DNA of 64,000 nt from Thalassococcus sp. S3 (GTDB lineage Bacteria > Pseudomonadota > Alphaproteobacteria > Rhodobacterales > Rhodobacteraceae), in contig NZ_CP022303.1 of the NCBI RefSeq assembly GCF_004216475.1, positions 1,240,001-1,304,000 on the forward strand, given 5' to 3'. Position 1 is the first letter of the stretch. Every line of letters begins with the position of its first letter. The position numbers and the translations under genes were made by a program. The notes under the pieces are model-generated. The model was not told where the DNA came from. It saw only the letters and a list, made by a program, of their open reading frames with translations, and searched no databases. Below are positions 52,747-60,905 of this stretch, in pieces.

Positions 52747-53666
52747 GCGCCCCGATCTACGACCGTGTGGCGCTGATCGGTCTGGGCCTGATCGCATCCT
52801 CGATGTTCTGGGCGATCAAACGTGCTGGTGTCGCGGCCGAGGTCACCGGCTATGCACGCAGCGCTGAAACCCGCGCGACCGCGCGGGAGATCGGGCTTTG
52901 TGACCGTGTCTGCGACAGCGCTGTGGACGCGGCGAAAGACGCCGACCTGATTGTCCTTTGCGTACCGGTCGGTGCGATGGGCGCGGTCGCCGAGGAGATT
53001 GCACCGGCCCTGAAAAACGGGGCCACGGTGACCGATGTCGGATCCGTCAAGCGTCACGTCATCTCTGCCGTGGCACCTCACCTGCCTGACCATGTCCATT
53101 TCGTGCCCGGTCATCCGATGGCGGGAACGGAGCATTCCGGTCCAACCAGCGGATTTGCCGAGCTTTTCGACAATCGCTGGTGCCTTCTGGTGCCTGTGGA
53201 AAACACGCCGTCCGATCCTGTCGATAGGCTTAGCCGGTTCTGGCGGGCTCTGGGGGCCAATGTCGAAGTTATGGAGCCTGATCATCACGATCTCGTTTGT
53301 GCTGTGACCAGCCATGCGCCACACCTCATCGCTTACACGATGGTGGGCGTCGCGGACGACCTGCGGCGTGTCACAGACAGCGAGGTCGTGAAGTTTTCCG
53401 CCGCCGGCTTTCGGGACTTTACCCGCATCGCAGCAAGCGATCCAACGATGTGGCGGGACGTGTTCCTGACCAACAAGGATGCCACGCTGGAGATCCTGGG
53501 ACGGTTCACCGAAGAGCTCTTTGCGCTGCAACGCGCCATCCGCACGGGGGACGGTGATCATCTGTTTGACTATTTCACCCGAACGCGCTCCATTCGGCGG
53601 GGTATCATCGAGGCGGGTCAGGATACGGACGCGCCAGACTTCGGGCGGGGGGCAACACAGCGGTGA
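52743..53666 (+). CDS. tyrA: Prephenate/arogenate dehydrogenase
   Basis: 307 residues. Oxidative decarboxylation of prephenate (or arogenate) for tyrosine. The NAD(P) motif is LIGLGLIASSM, and the active-site region VPGHPMAGTEHSGP and TSHAPHLIAY follow. No ACT or chorismate mutase domain is attached, so feedback control by a fused domain is absent. Start overlaps hisC and stop overlaps the extensin-like gene. Confidence 0.95.
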   Translation: MSAPIYDRVALIGLGLIASSMFWAIKRAGVAAEVTGYARSAETRATAREIGLCDRVCDSAVDAAKDADLIVLCVPVGAMGAVAEEIAPALKNGATVTDVGSVKRHVISAVAPHLPDHVHFVPGHPMAGTEHSGPTSGFAELFDNRWCLLVPVENTPSDPVDRLSRFWRALGANVEVMEPDHHDLVCAVTSHAPHLIAYTMVGVADDLRRVTDSEVVKFSAAGFRDFTRIAASDPTMWRDVFLTNKDATLEILGRFTEELFALQRAIRTGDGDHLFDYFTRTRSIRRGIIEAGQDTDAPDFGRGATQR

Positions 53667-54547
53667 AAAGGATCTGGGGAGGAGTTCTGGCCTGTTTTTT
53701 GGCTATTCCTGCAGCCTCTGAGGCGCCGGATCATTCTCCCCGACCTGTCTTGCGCGGCGGCGAAACTCTGACTGCGCCTGTTCGCCCAAGGCTTCGCCCG
53801 GCAGAGCAGATCGTGAGCCGGGCACTCACGCCCGATCTGACGCAGCCTTTGGCTGCTGCGGCCCCACGTCTTCGCCCTGCGCTGCGTCCTCCGTCCGAGC
53901 AGGCGGTACAGACCGCTGCCCGCCCGGGGGATCTGCCGCTGTTCGGTCCGCTGACGTCCCTGCGCCCCGGGTTGCGGCCTGACGGGATTTTTCAGAGAGC
54001 CATGGCCAAGCGGCGCGAGCAGCGCAGGGGCGCGATCTGTGGCAGCCTCGACATCCAGGGGGAGGAGGTCGGTTTCGTTCCCGGCCGGATCAACGGATGC
54101 GGCATCAGCGAGGCCGTGCGTGTCCGGTCAGTGTCGGGCATAGTGCTCAGCCAAAGCGCGCTGATGGATTGCAACACCGCGCAAGCGCTCAAAACCTGGG
54201 TCGACAAGGGTGTCAAACCGGCCCTGCGCAGCAAGGGCCAGCTTGTCGAACTGCGTGTCGCCGCTCATTACGCCTGCCGGACCCGCAACAATCAGCGTGG
54301 TGCGCGGATTTCGGAACACGGCAAGGGCCGCGCCATCGACATCTCGGGCTTTCGCATGGCCGACGGAGAGGTGATCACCGTGCTCAATGGCTGGAATGCG
54401 CGTGGAACGCGAAATGCCCTGCGCAAGATGCACCGGGCGGCTTGCGGTCCGTTCGGCACGGTGCTTGGACCGAATTCGGATCGGTTCCATCAGGACCATT
54501 TCCACTTTGACACGGCGCGTTACCGCAGCGGCCCCTTCTGCCGTTAA
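53663..54547 (+). CDS. Extensin-like C-terminal domain protein (M15-peptidase-like)
   Basis: 294 residues from a GTG start overlapping tyrA, with a signal peptide (about residues 1-20). A proline- and arginine-rich linker (about 22-115) is followed by the extensin-like C domain (about 125-292). Its ISEHGKGRAIDISGF and QDHFHFD motifs look like the zinc-binding SxHxxGxAxD and HxH of M15/LAS D,D-carboxypeptidases, so it is probably a periplasmic peptidoglycan enzyme. Cysteines (about 118, 147) may form disulfides. The link to tyrosine synthesis genes is only positional. Confidence 0.85.
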   Translation: MKRIWGGVLACFLAIPAASEAPDHSPRPVLRGGETLTAPVRPRLRPAEQIVSRALTPDLTQPLAAAAPRLRPALRPPSEQAVQTAARPGDLPLFGPLTSLRPGLRPDGIFQRAMAKRREQRRGAICGSLDIQGEEVGFVPGRINGCGISEAVRVRSVSGIVLSQSALMDCNTAQALKTWVDKGVKPALRSKGQLVELRVAAHYACRTRNNQRGARISEHGKGRAIDISGFRMADGEVITVLNGWNARGTRNALRKMHRAACGPFGTVLGPNSDRFHQDHFHFDTARYRSGPFCR

Positions 54548-55548
54548 CGCAGAATGAAACGCGGTGCCGGGCCCAAGGGGATCGGGCCAAGCGCCACGAA
54601 GCCGTTTCGCAGGTTCAGTTGCACATCCAGCGTCTGTGGGTTGCCGCTGAGCCCTGCAAGCATGCTGAAAACCCGTTCGGTCGGGGTCATGAGGTCGGCT
54701 GGCAACGCCCCGGAGCGTTGCGCCATGTCCAGCATGTCGCGCCAATTCTCCGCCTTGATCGCAATGACGCCATCCGGGATGCCTTCCGCGTCGACGTCAA
54801 AGCTCCCTGCCGCGCGAACCCGTAAAGCACCCCAATGCGCGTCCATTTCCTTTAGGTCGACGCGGCGCGGTTGCGGGCGGGATTGCTCAAGGGCGGCCCG
54901 GTCCCAGGGTCTTGTGAAGGTCACAGTCATGTCGAGGGTCAACGCATCGAAACTTGGCGGCAACGTTTCTGAAATGGCGGCAATCTCGCGGAGCCGTGGT
55001 CCCGGCGTGAATGTCTGGGAATTGGCATCTATGAGATAGGTCGCGGGATCGTCTGTCTGCCGCATCGCCAGAACAAGGCTGTCCGCCGCGATGAGTTTGG
55101 CGCCATCGGCTGTCGTCAGCGTCCAGGGCCCCGCAGTCAATGCCATCTCTTCCAGCTCAAGGGCCAGGCCTGGATGAAGACGCAGGTCCGCAACCATGTC
55201 TTGAGGCGTCAAGATCACGGTCTCATCGAAATAGGACATGCGCTGGGGTGCATCCGCGAAACGGACCGACATGTGGCCTGGCCAGATCGCGGGGCTTTCA
55301 AAGGTCAGAGCCGCACTTCTCCATGCCGTTCCGTTGACCGGATCCGCCAGGGCCGGGTTGGTGAGCTTGGTGATATGGCGCAGCGGAAAGCCGTCTGTTC
55401 CGATGTCGGCGAAGTCGGCCTGCCATCCCTGAGCCTCTTGTGCGGAAAACCACGCCCCGATGCTTTGGCGCATGCCATAGGCGCTGGCCCACCAATAAGC
55501 GGACCAGAGACCGATGAGGACCAGACATATCGTGATCAAACGGCGCAT
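54544..55548 (-). CDS. DUF2125 membrane-anchored protein
   Basis: 334 residues. A single N-terminal membrane helix (about 5-22) precedes a beta-rich, probably periplasmic body with the DUF2125 marks WQADFADIGTDGFPLRH and WDRAALEQSRPQP. Function unknown, but widespread in Rhodobacterales and rhizobia, which supports the taxonomic call. It is convergent with the extensin-like gene and overlaps its stop by four bases. Confidence 0.88.
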   Translation of the reverse strand: MRRLITICLVLIGLWSAYWWASAYGMRQSIGAWFSAQEAQGWQADFADIGTDGFPLRHITKLTNPALADPVNGTAWRSAALTFESPAIWPGHMSVRFADAPQRMSYFDETVILTPQDMVADLRLHPGLALELEEMALTAGPWTLTTADGAKLIAADSLVLAMRQTDDPATYLIDANSQTFTPGPRLREIAAISETLPPSFDALTLDMTVTFTRPWDRAALEQSRPQPRRVDLKEMDAHWGALRVRAAGSFDVDAEGIPDGVIAIKAENWRDMLDMAQRSGALPADLMTPTERVFSMLAGLSGNPQTLDVQLNLRNGFVALGPIPLGPAPRFILR

Positions 55549-55613
55549 GGTTCTGCTCTTTCCCTGCCTTCGTTGCCAAGGTTATAAGGCGGCTGCGGGA
55601 AAGGACCAAGACG

Positions 55614-56144
55614 ATGACGATGTGGGTGTTCGGATATGGCTCCCTTTTGTGGAACCCGGGCTTCGCAGTGGCAGAAACGCGGGTCGCGCGGCTCAGCGGC
55701 TATGCGCGCTCTTTCTGCATGCGCTCCATTCATCATCGCGGAACAGAGGACGAGCCTGGTCTGGTGCTGGCACTTGATGCGGTCCGCGGCGCCAGTTGTC
55801 AGGGCATGGCGCTTGCTGTTGCCGCGGGCGAAGAGGATCGCACGCTCGATTACCTCAGAGAGCGCGAGCTGATCTCCTCGGCCTATCTTGAGAAGAATTT
55901 GACGGTTGAACTGCAGAACGGTCCCGCCGTTGAGGCGGTCACCTATGTCATCGACCCCCATCACGGGCAGTATTGCGGCGGTATGGATCTGGAAGAGCAG
56001 GCCCAGATCATCGCAAAGGCCGTCGGCGGACGGGGCCCCAACACCGAGTATCTCTTTAATACGGCCCAACATTTGACCGATGTCGGCCTGCACGATCCTG
56101 AATTGGACTGGCTGGCTGCACGGGTGCGACGGCTGACCGCATAA
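55614..56144 (+). CDS. chaC: Gamma-glutamylcyclotransferase (ChaC-like)
   Basis: 176 residues. Cleaves glutathione to 5-oxoproline and Cys-Gly in the cytosol. The substrate loop VFGYGSLLWNPGF at the start, GMALAV, and the catalytic Glu in YLRERELISSAYLEK match the ChaC family, which is typically this size. A second ATG six bases on is equally possible. It is a single-gene unit opposite the DUF2125 gene. Confidence 0.93.
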   Translation: MTMWVFGYGSLLWNPGFAVAETRVARLSGYARSFCMRSIHHRGTEDEPGLVLALDAVRGASCQGMALAVAAGEEDRTLDYLRERELISSAYLEKNLTVELQNGPAVEAVTYVIDPHHGQYCGGMDLEEQAQIIAKAVGGRGPNTEYLFNTAQHLTDVGLHDPELDWLAARVRRLTA

Positions 56145-56216
56145 ACCCTTGGCTCTGAGGCGATTTCTTCTGTAGTGTCCAAGCCAACAGACCAAGAACG
56201 CGCAGGAGCTGGGCGC

Positions 56217-57410
56217 ATGGCGCATCCAGACCACGAGGCCAGACCGCAGTTTTCCCAACCCATCCGGCAGATCCTGTTGATGCTGCTGGTTTTGGGCCTG
56301 TCCGGCCTTGGTGCCTTTGTCGCTTTGCCGCGCGTTTTGCCGGTGTTCGAGGCAAATCCCTATCTCAACAGCTTCATTCTGTTCGTCTTCGTGATCGGGG
56401 TGGTGGCCTGTTTCTGGCAGGTGCTCCAGTTGATCGGTTCGGTGCGCTGGATCGAGGAATTCGCGGCGGGCGAGACGAACCAGGCCGCGGCACCGCGCAT
56501 TCTGGCCCCGCTCGCATCGCTTCTGCGCGCGCGAGGGGCGCGCATGCAGCTTGGCGCGACCTCGACACGTTCGATCCTGGATTCTGTGGCGCAACGGATC
56601 GACGAGGCGCGCGAGATCACGCGTTATATCGTGAGTTTGCTCATCTTCCTGGGCCTTCTGGGCACATTTTACGGGCTGGCGACCACCGTGCCGGCCGTTG
56701 TCGACACGATCCGCAGTCTTGCCCCGCAAGACGGGGAAGAAGGCGTTCAGGTGTTCAATCGCTTGATGACCGGCCTGGAAGCCCAGCTTGGCGGGATGGG
56801 CGTTGCTTTTGCGTCCTCGCTTCTCGGTCTGACCGGCTCTCTTATCGTCGGTCTGCTCGAACTTTTTGCCGGTCATGGTCAGAACCGCTTTTACCGCGAA
56901 CTTGAGGAATGGTTGTCGTCGATCACTCGCGTCAGCTTTGCCTCGGGGGAGGAGGGGACTGGCGAAGGCAATGTCGTGGCCGGTGTCCTGGACCATATGA
57001 CGGAGCAGATGGAACAGCTTCGCACGATGTTCGCGCAGTCCGATGCCGGGCGCGCCGACGTGGACCAGAAGCTGGGAGCGCTCGCCGGAGCTGTTGAGGA
57101 ACTGGTCGCGCGGCTGGATCGTGGAGATGCCACCGCAGCTGCGCTTGACCGTGTCGCGGAGGGCCAGGACCGTCTGATCGACGTCATGACCGCGCAGCAA
57201 TCCGGTGAAGGCATCGACGCGGAAAGCCGGATGCGCCTCCGCTCCATCGACGTTCAGATGCTTCGGATCCTTGAAGAAATCTCAGCCGGTCGACAGGAGA
57301 GCATGGCCGAATTGCGCAAGGACGTCGAAATGCTGGTCAAGGCGCTGGCACCGGGCCGCCCGGGTCCGCGCCCGGTGCGCGACGCGCCGAAAAACCGGCA
57401 GGGGGGCTAG
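56217..57410 (+). CDS. MotA/TolQ/ExbB-family proton-channel-like protein
   Basis: 397 residues. Four predicted membrane helices at about 16-38, 50-73, 137-160 and 198-222. Between helix 2 and 3 lies a charged cytoplasmic loop, and the FLGLLGTFYGLATTVPAV segment is the MotA_ExbB signature. A C-terminal cytoplasmic region of about 150 residues is rich in coiled-coil heptads (DQKLGALAGAVEELVARL). The ATG at 56217 has AGGAG at 56204-56208; a GTG at 56175 is the alternative. Stop and start of the MotB-like gene are three bases apart, so both form one complex. It may drive motion or force transmission using the proton gradient. Confidence 0.85.
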   Translation: MAHPDHEARPQFSQPIRQILLMLLVLGLSGLGAFVALPRVLPVFEANPYLNSFILFVFVIGVVACFWQVLQLIGSVRWIEEFAAGETNQAAAPRILAPLASLLRARGARMQLGATSTRSILDSVAQRIDEAREITRYIVSLLIFLGLLGTFYGLATTVPAVVDTIRSLAPQDGEEGVQVFNRLMTGLEAQLGGMGVAFASSLLGLTGSLIVGLLELFAGHGQNRFYRELEEWLSSITRVSFASGEEGTGEGNVVAGVLDHMTEQMEQLRTMFAQSDAGRADVDQKLGALAGAVEELVARLDRGDATAAALDRVAEGQDRLIDVMTAQQSGEGIDAESRMRLRSIDVQMLRILEEISAGRQESMAELRKDVEMLVKALAPGRPGPRPVRDAPKNRQGG

Positions 57411-57413
57411 GTC

Positions 57414-59906
57414 ATGGCGCTCTCGCGGCGCACAGGGCAGCGATTTCAGGGTGCGATCTGGCCGGGTTTCGTGGATGCGATGACTGGCCTTTTGCTGGTT
57501 CTGATGTTCGTGCTGACCATCTTCATGGTGGTGCAGTTTGTCTTGCGTGAAACGATCTCGGGTCAAAAGAGCGAGCTTGACAGCCTCTCGGCCGAGGTCA
57601 GCGCCTTGGCCTCTGCCCTTGGACTGGAAGAACGCCGCTCCAACCAGCTTGAAGCGAGGATGGGGGCGCTTACGGCGACCTTGAACCAGGCGCAGGACGA
57701 TCTGGACAGCCAGACAGCGCTGATCGCGTCTTTGCGTGCGGAGCGGGACAGCCAGGACCAGGCCCTGGCGGCTGCCGAGACACGTATCACCGGTTTCGAA
57801 GCCCAGGTCGCCGCTCTGCTTGCCGATCGGGACCGCGCGCTTGGAACGGTCGAGGAGCTTCGCGAGGAGCGCGCCGCCCTCTTGTCCGAGCAGGAAGCGC
57901 TGAACCTCGCCCTTGCCGAGAGTCGCGAGGAGGTGGATGCGCAGGCCGAGGCCGCCCGACTGGCGGCTGCACGCCGCGAAGCGCTTGATGCACTTGTCGC
58001 GGATCTGCGCGCCCAGGAAAGACAAAGCCGCGATGAGGTTTCCGCGCTTTCACAGCAGGTTGGATCGCTGCAGGAGAGGCTGACGGCGGAAGAAGAGGCC
58101 CGCCTGGTCGAAGCCGCCGCCGCCCAAGCCCTGCGCCAGCGGTTGGAAGAGGCCGATGCGGAACTGACGGCGATGACGCTGTCCCTCGAAGCGCAACGTC
58201 GCGACGCGGAAGAGACACTCACGCTGCTGGCGGCGGCAGAGGCGGCGCGTGATGATCTGGATGAGCGGCTGGCCGCGGCGCTTTTGCGGGCGCAAACGGC
58301 TGAGGCGCAGACGGCGGAACGGGATGCGCTTGCTGAAAGACTGACGATCGTTCTGTCGCAAATGCAGATCGCACAAAGTCAGAACAGCGAGATCGTGAAT
58401 GCGCTGGAGGCCAACCTCGCGCGTCTGCAGGCGGAACTCGAGGCTTCTCAGATTGCTGCGGACGACGCTGTTGAGGCGCGGGCCGCTTTCGAACAGCAGA
58501 TCGGCGAGGTGCGCGACCAACTTTCACAATCCCAACAAGCGGCCCGCACTGCGGAAAGCGCGCGCGCGGCCTTGGAAACGCAACTGGGTCAGACGCAGGA
58601 CGATCTGAGGGCGGCACAGTCCAGCCTGACGTCAACCACGTCAGAGCAATCTGCCTTGAGAACCGAACTTGAGCGGCTCCAGTCCGAATTGGCCGCGGCC
58701 CGCACTGCCGCGTCGGCCAGCGCGGCTGAAACCGGCGATTTGCAGGCGAGCCTCGCTGAGACGCAAGCCGCGCTTGCCGAGGCACGGGGTGCAGCAGCGG
58801 ATGCGGCCCAAAATCAGGCTGGGTTGTCTGACCGGATTTCGTCCCTCGAAGTCGAATTGCAGACCGCACGCAACACCGCAGAAAGCGCGACGGCGACACG
58901 CACGCGCCTGCAGGAAGAGCTTTCGCGAACTCAGGCCGAGCTTCGCGTGGCCCAATCGGATGCGTCCACGACAGCCCGTGACCGCGCCTCTATCGAAGCC
59001 CGGCTGCTGGAGGCTTTGGACGCGCTTGAGCGCGCCCAGACGGCGGCGTCTGATCAGGAGGTGCTGCGCGCCCGCTTGGTCGCGGCGCTTGCAGCGCAAG
59101 CCGAAGCCGAAGAACGGGCGCAGAACCAGCTCAGCCGTGCCGAACAGCGCGCAGCCCTTCTGGCCACGGCCAATGCGGCCTTGGCCGAGGAGGAGGCGGC
59201 CTCTGCCGAAAGCCAGAGGCAGACGGCGCTGCTCAACCAACAGGTTGCCGCGTTGCGCACGCAACTCAGCTCGCTTCAGGCCTTGTTGGACGAGGCGCAG
59301 GCACGCGATGTCGAAGCGCAGGTTCAGCTTGAAACGCTTGGCTCCGAACTCAACACCGCGCTTGCCCGTGTTGCAGCCGAAGAACGGCGTCGGCGCCAGC
59401 TTGAGGAGGCGGAGCGGCGGCGACTGGAAGCGGAGGCGCAGGATCTTGAGCGTTACCGTTCGGAGTTTTTCGGTCAATTGCGCGCGGTTCTCGACGATCA
59501 GGAAGGGGTTCGCGTGGTCGGGGATCGCTTTGTGTTCTCGTCGGAGGTGCTTTTTGATCCCGGCGAGGCGCAGCTTTCCCCCGCAGGCCGTCAGGAGATC
59601 GCCAATATCGCCGGTATCTTACGTGACATCTCTGCCGAGATCCCGGAGAACATTGATTGGGTGATCCGGGTGGACGGTCACACCGACAACGTGCCGCTGT
59701 CGGGCTTTGGCGAGTTTGCCGACAATTGGGAGCTGAGCCAGGCGCGGGCCCTCTCGGTCGTACGTTACATGGTAAATGCCCATGGCATCCCGCCGCAGCG
59801 TCTGGCCGCGAATGGCTTTGGTCAATATCAGCCGCTGAACCCGGCGAATAGCGATGTCGCACGGGCCCAGAACCGGCGTATCGAGTTGAAACTGACGGAA
59901 CGGTAA
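57414..59906 (+). CDS. MotB-like protein with giant coiled coil and OmpA domain
   Basis: 830 residues. A single N-terminal helix (about 17-46) carries Asp21 at the position of the MotB/TolR proton-conducting Asp. A coiled coil of about 620 residues follows (about 48-675), low in complexity and rich in Ala, Glu, Gln, Arg and Leu. The C-terminal OmpA/MotB peptidoglycan-binding domain (about 690-830) has VDGHTDNVPLSGFGEF and NRRIELKL. It forms a stator-like pair with the preceding channel protein, with the coiled coil perhaps spanning or organising the periplasm. Zorya anti-phage ZorB is a distant analogue, but no zorC/zorD lies nearby. Confidence 0.88.
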   Translation: MALSRRTGQRFQGAIWPGFVDAMTGLLLVLMFVLTIFMVVQFVLRETISGQKSELDSLSAEVSALASALGLEERRSNQLEARMGALTATLNQAQDDLDSQTALIASLRAERDSQDQALAAAETRITGFEAQVAALLADRDRALGTVEELREERAALLSEQEALNLALAESREEVDAQAEAARLAAARREALDALVADLRAQERQSRDEVSALSQQVGSLQERLTAEEEARLVEAAAAQALRQRLEEADAELTAMTLSLEAQRRDAEETLTLLAAAEAARDDLDERLAAALLRAQTAEAQTAERDALAERLTIVLSQMQIAQSQNSEIVNALEANLARLQAELEASQIAADDAVEARAAFEQQIGEVRDQLSQSQQAARTAESARAALETQLGQTQDDLRAAQSSLTSTTSEQSALRTELERLQSELAAARTAASASAAETGDLQASLAETQAALAEARGAAADAAQNQAGLSDRISSLEVELQTARNTAESATATRTRLQEELSRTQAELRVAQSDASTTARDRASIEARLLEALDALERAQTAASDQEVLRARLVAALAAQAEAEERAQNQLSRAEQRAALLATANAALAEEEAASAESQRQTALLNQQVAALRTQLSSLQALLDEAQARDVEAQVQLETLGSELNTALARVAAEERRRRQLEEAERRRLEAEAQDLERYRSEFFGQLRAVLDDQEGVRVVGDRFVFSSEVLFDPGEAQLSPAGRQEIANIAGILRDISAEIPENIDWVIRVDGHTDNVPLSGFGEFADNWELSQARALSVVRYMVNAHGIPPQRLAANGFGQYQPLNPANSDVARAQNRRIELKLTER

Positions 59907-59935
59907 AGTCCGGATCGACCGGGGGCGGATTTGTG

Positions 59936-60904
59936 TTAGGGAATGCTGATCGTCACGCTTTGTGTATCAAGCACCGCGCCATCGCGTATAAGCTGGACGT
60001 CTCCATTATATTCCCCGGCTGGCCAGCGATCAGTGGTCAGCCGTTTTCCGGTCGCTCGAAAAAACTGCGCCTGATCCCGGTCCAGGGTGGTGCTGTGTGT
60101 GGCGATGGATCCTGCGGGCCCGGATAAGGTCAAGGCCATCACGTCGCCTGTTTGACCGCCAAAGGCAAATCCATAGACCACCAGGGCAGCGGCGTCGGCC
60201 CCAAGGCTGTCCCTTGCCGCGCTTCCGTCCTTCACCGCGTCGTAGCTGGGCACATCCGTTGCCAGCCCCACATCCAGAATGGCCCCCGGAATATAGGACG
60301 GTGTGACATCCCAAAGGCTTTCGTCCGATGCGCCCTGGCATTCATGGGGCAGGGCAGCGTCAAATGGGTCGACAACCTCCCCGTTATGACGCACTGAAAG
60401 ATGAAGGTGGGGGAATTGTGTGCGCCCGCTCAGGCCGACCTCTCCCAGCACTTCGCCCCTCTCGACGCTTTGTCCGGTTTGCACGCGGACAGATCCCTTG
60501 CGCAGGTGGCAGTATTGCGTTTCCCAGCCATTGGCGTGTTGGAGAACGACGCCATTGCCGCAGTCGCGCCCGTCCAGGGATGCAGCATCGTCCGGACCGA
60601 ACAACCGGTCTTCCATCCCGTCCCTAAACCCGCGAACGGTTCCGGGCGCGCTGGCGATGACCTTTACTCCCTCGTCAAGCATGTCGAGTGTCGGGAGGGC
60701 GAAATCAGTGCCCTTGTGCCCGTCATAACTGAGCCCGTTGCAGCGGAAATCACGCGCACCGGGGCCGGGATCATGATCGACGAATTGTTGAATGTAACAC
60801 TCGCTTCCAAGCTCACAATCAATCGGAAGAGACAATTGCAGATCGCTCGCCAGGAGTGGCCCGGCGAGCGATGACACACAAGCTGCAACGGCAGCGCGAA
60901 ACAT
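59936..60904 (-). CDS. Secreted M23 (LytM) family metallopeptidase
   Basis: 322 residues with a signal peptide (about 1-19, ending LAS). The LytM domain (about 60-190) has the zinc ligands His and Asp in HKGTDFALP and the HLH of FPHLHLSVRHNG. A C-terminal beta domain (about 215-322) is of unknown role. It would hydrolyse, or bind as an activator, peptidoglycan cross-links in the periplasm. Four cysteines (about 30, 37, 54 and 115) may form disulfides. It lies one base after the clpA stop in the same direction, yet may be expressed separately. Confidence 0.9.
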   Translation of the reverse strand: MFRAAVAACVSSLAGPLLASDLQLSLPIDCELGSECYIQQFVDHDPGPGARDFRCNGLSYDGHKGTDFALPTLDMLDEGVKVIASAPGTVRGFRDGMEDRLFGPDDAASLDGRDCGNGVVLQHANGWETQYCHLRKGSVRVQTGQSVERGEVLGEVGLSGRTQFPHLHLSVRHNGEVVDPFDAALPHECQGASDESLWDVTPSYIPGAILDVGLATDVPSYDAVKDGSAARDSLGADAAALVVYGFAFGGQTGDVMALTLSGPAGSIATHSTTLDRDQAQFFRATGKRLTTDRWPAGEYNGDVQLIRDGAVLDTQSVTISIP

Positions 60905-60905
60905 A

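Noticed and set aside
55536..57200. 554-codon open frame on the - strand
   Set aside because: It runs antisense across chaC and the MotA-like gene, both of which have clear family motifs; composition is typical of a shadow.
57414..59906. Possible Zorya defence system (zorA/zorB) at the MotA/MotB-like pair
   Set aside because: The long tail is in the B rather than the A protein, and no zorC, zorD or zorE gene lies nearby; the neighbours are housekeeping genes.
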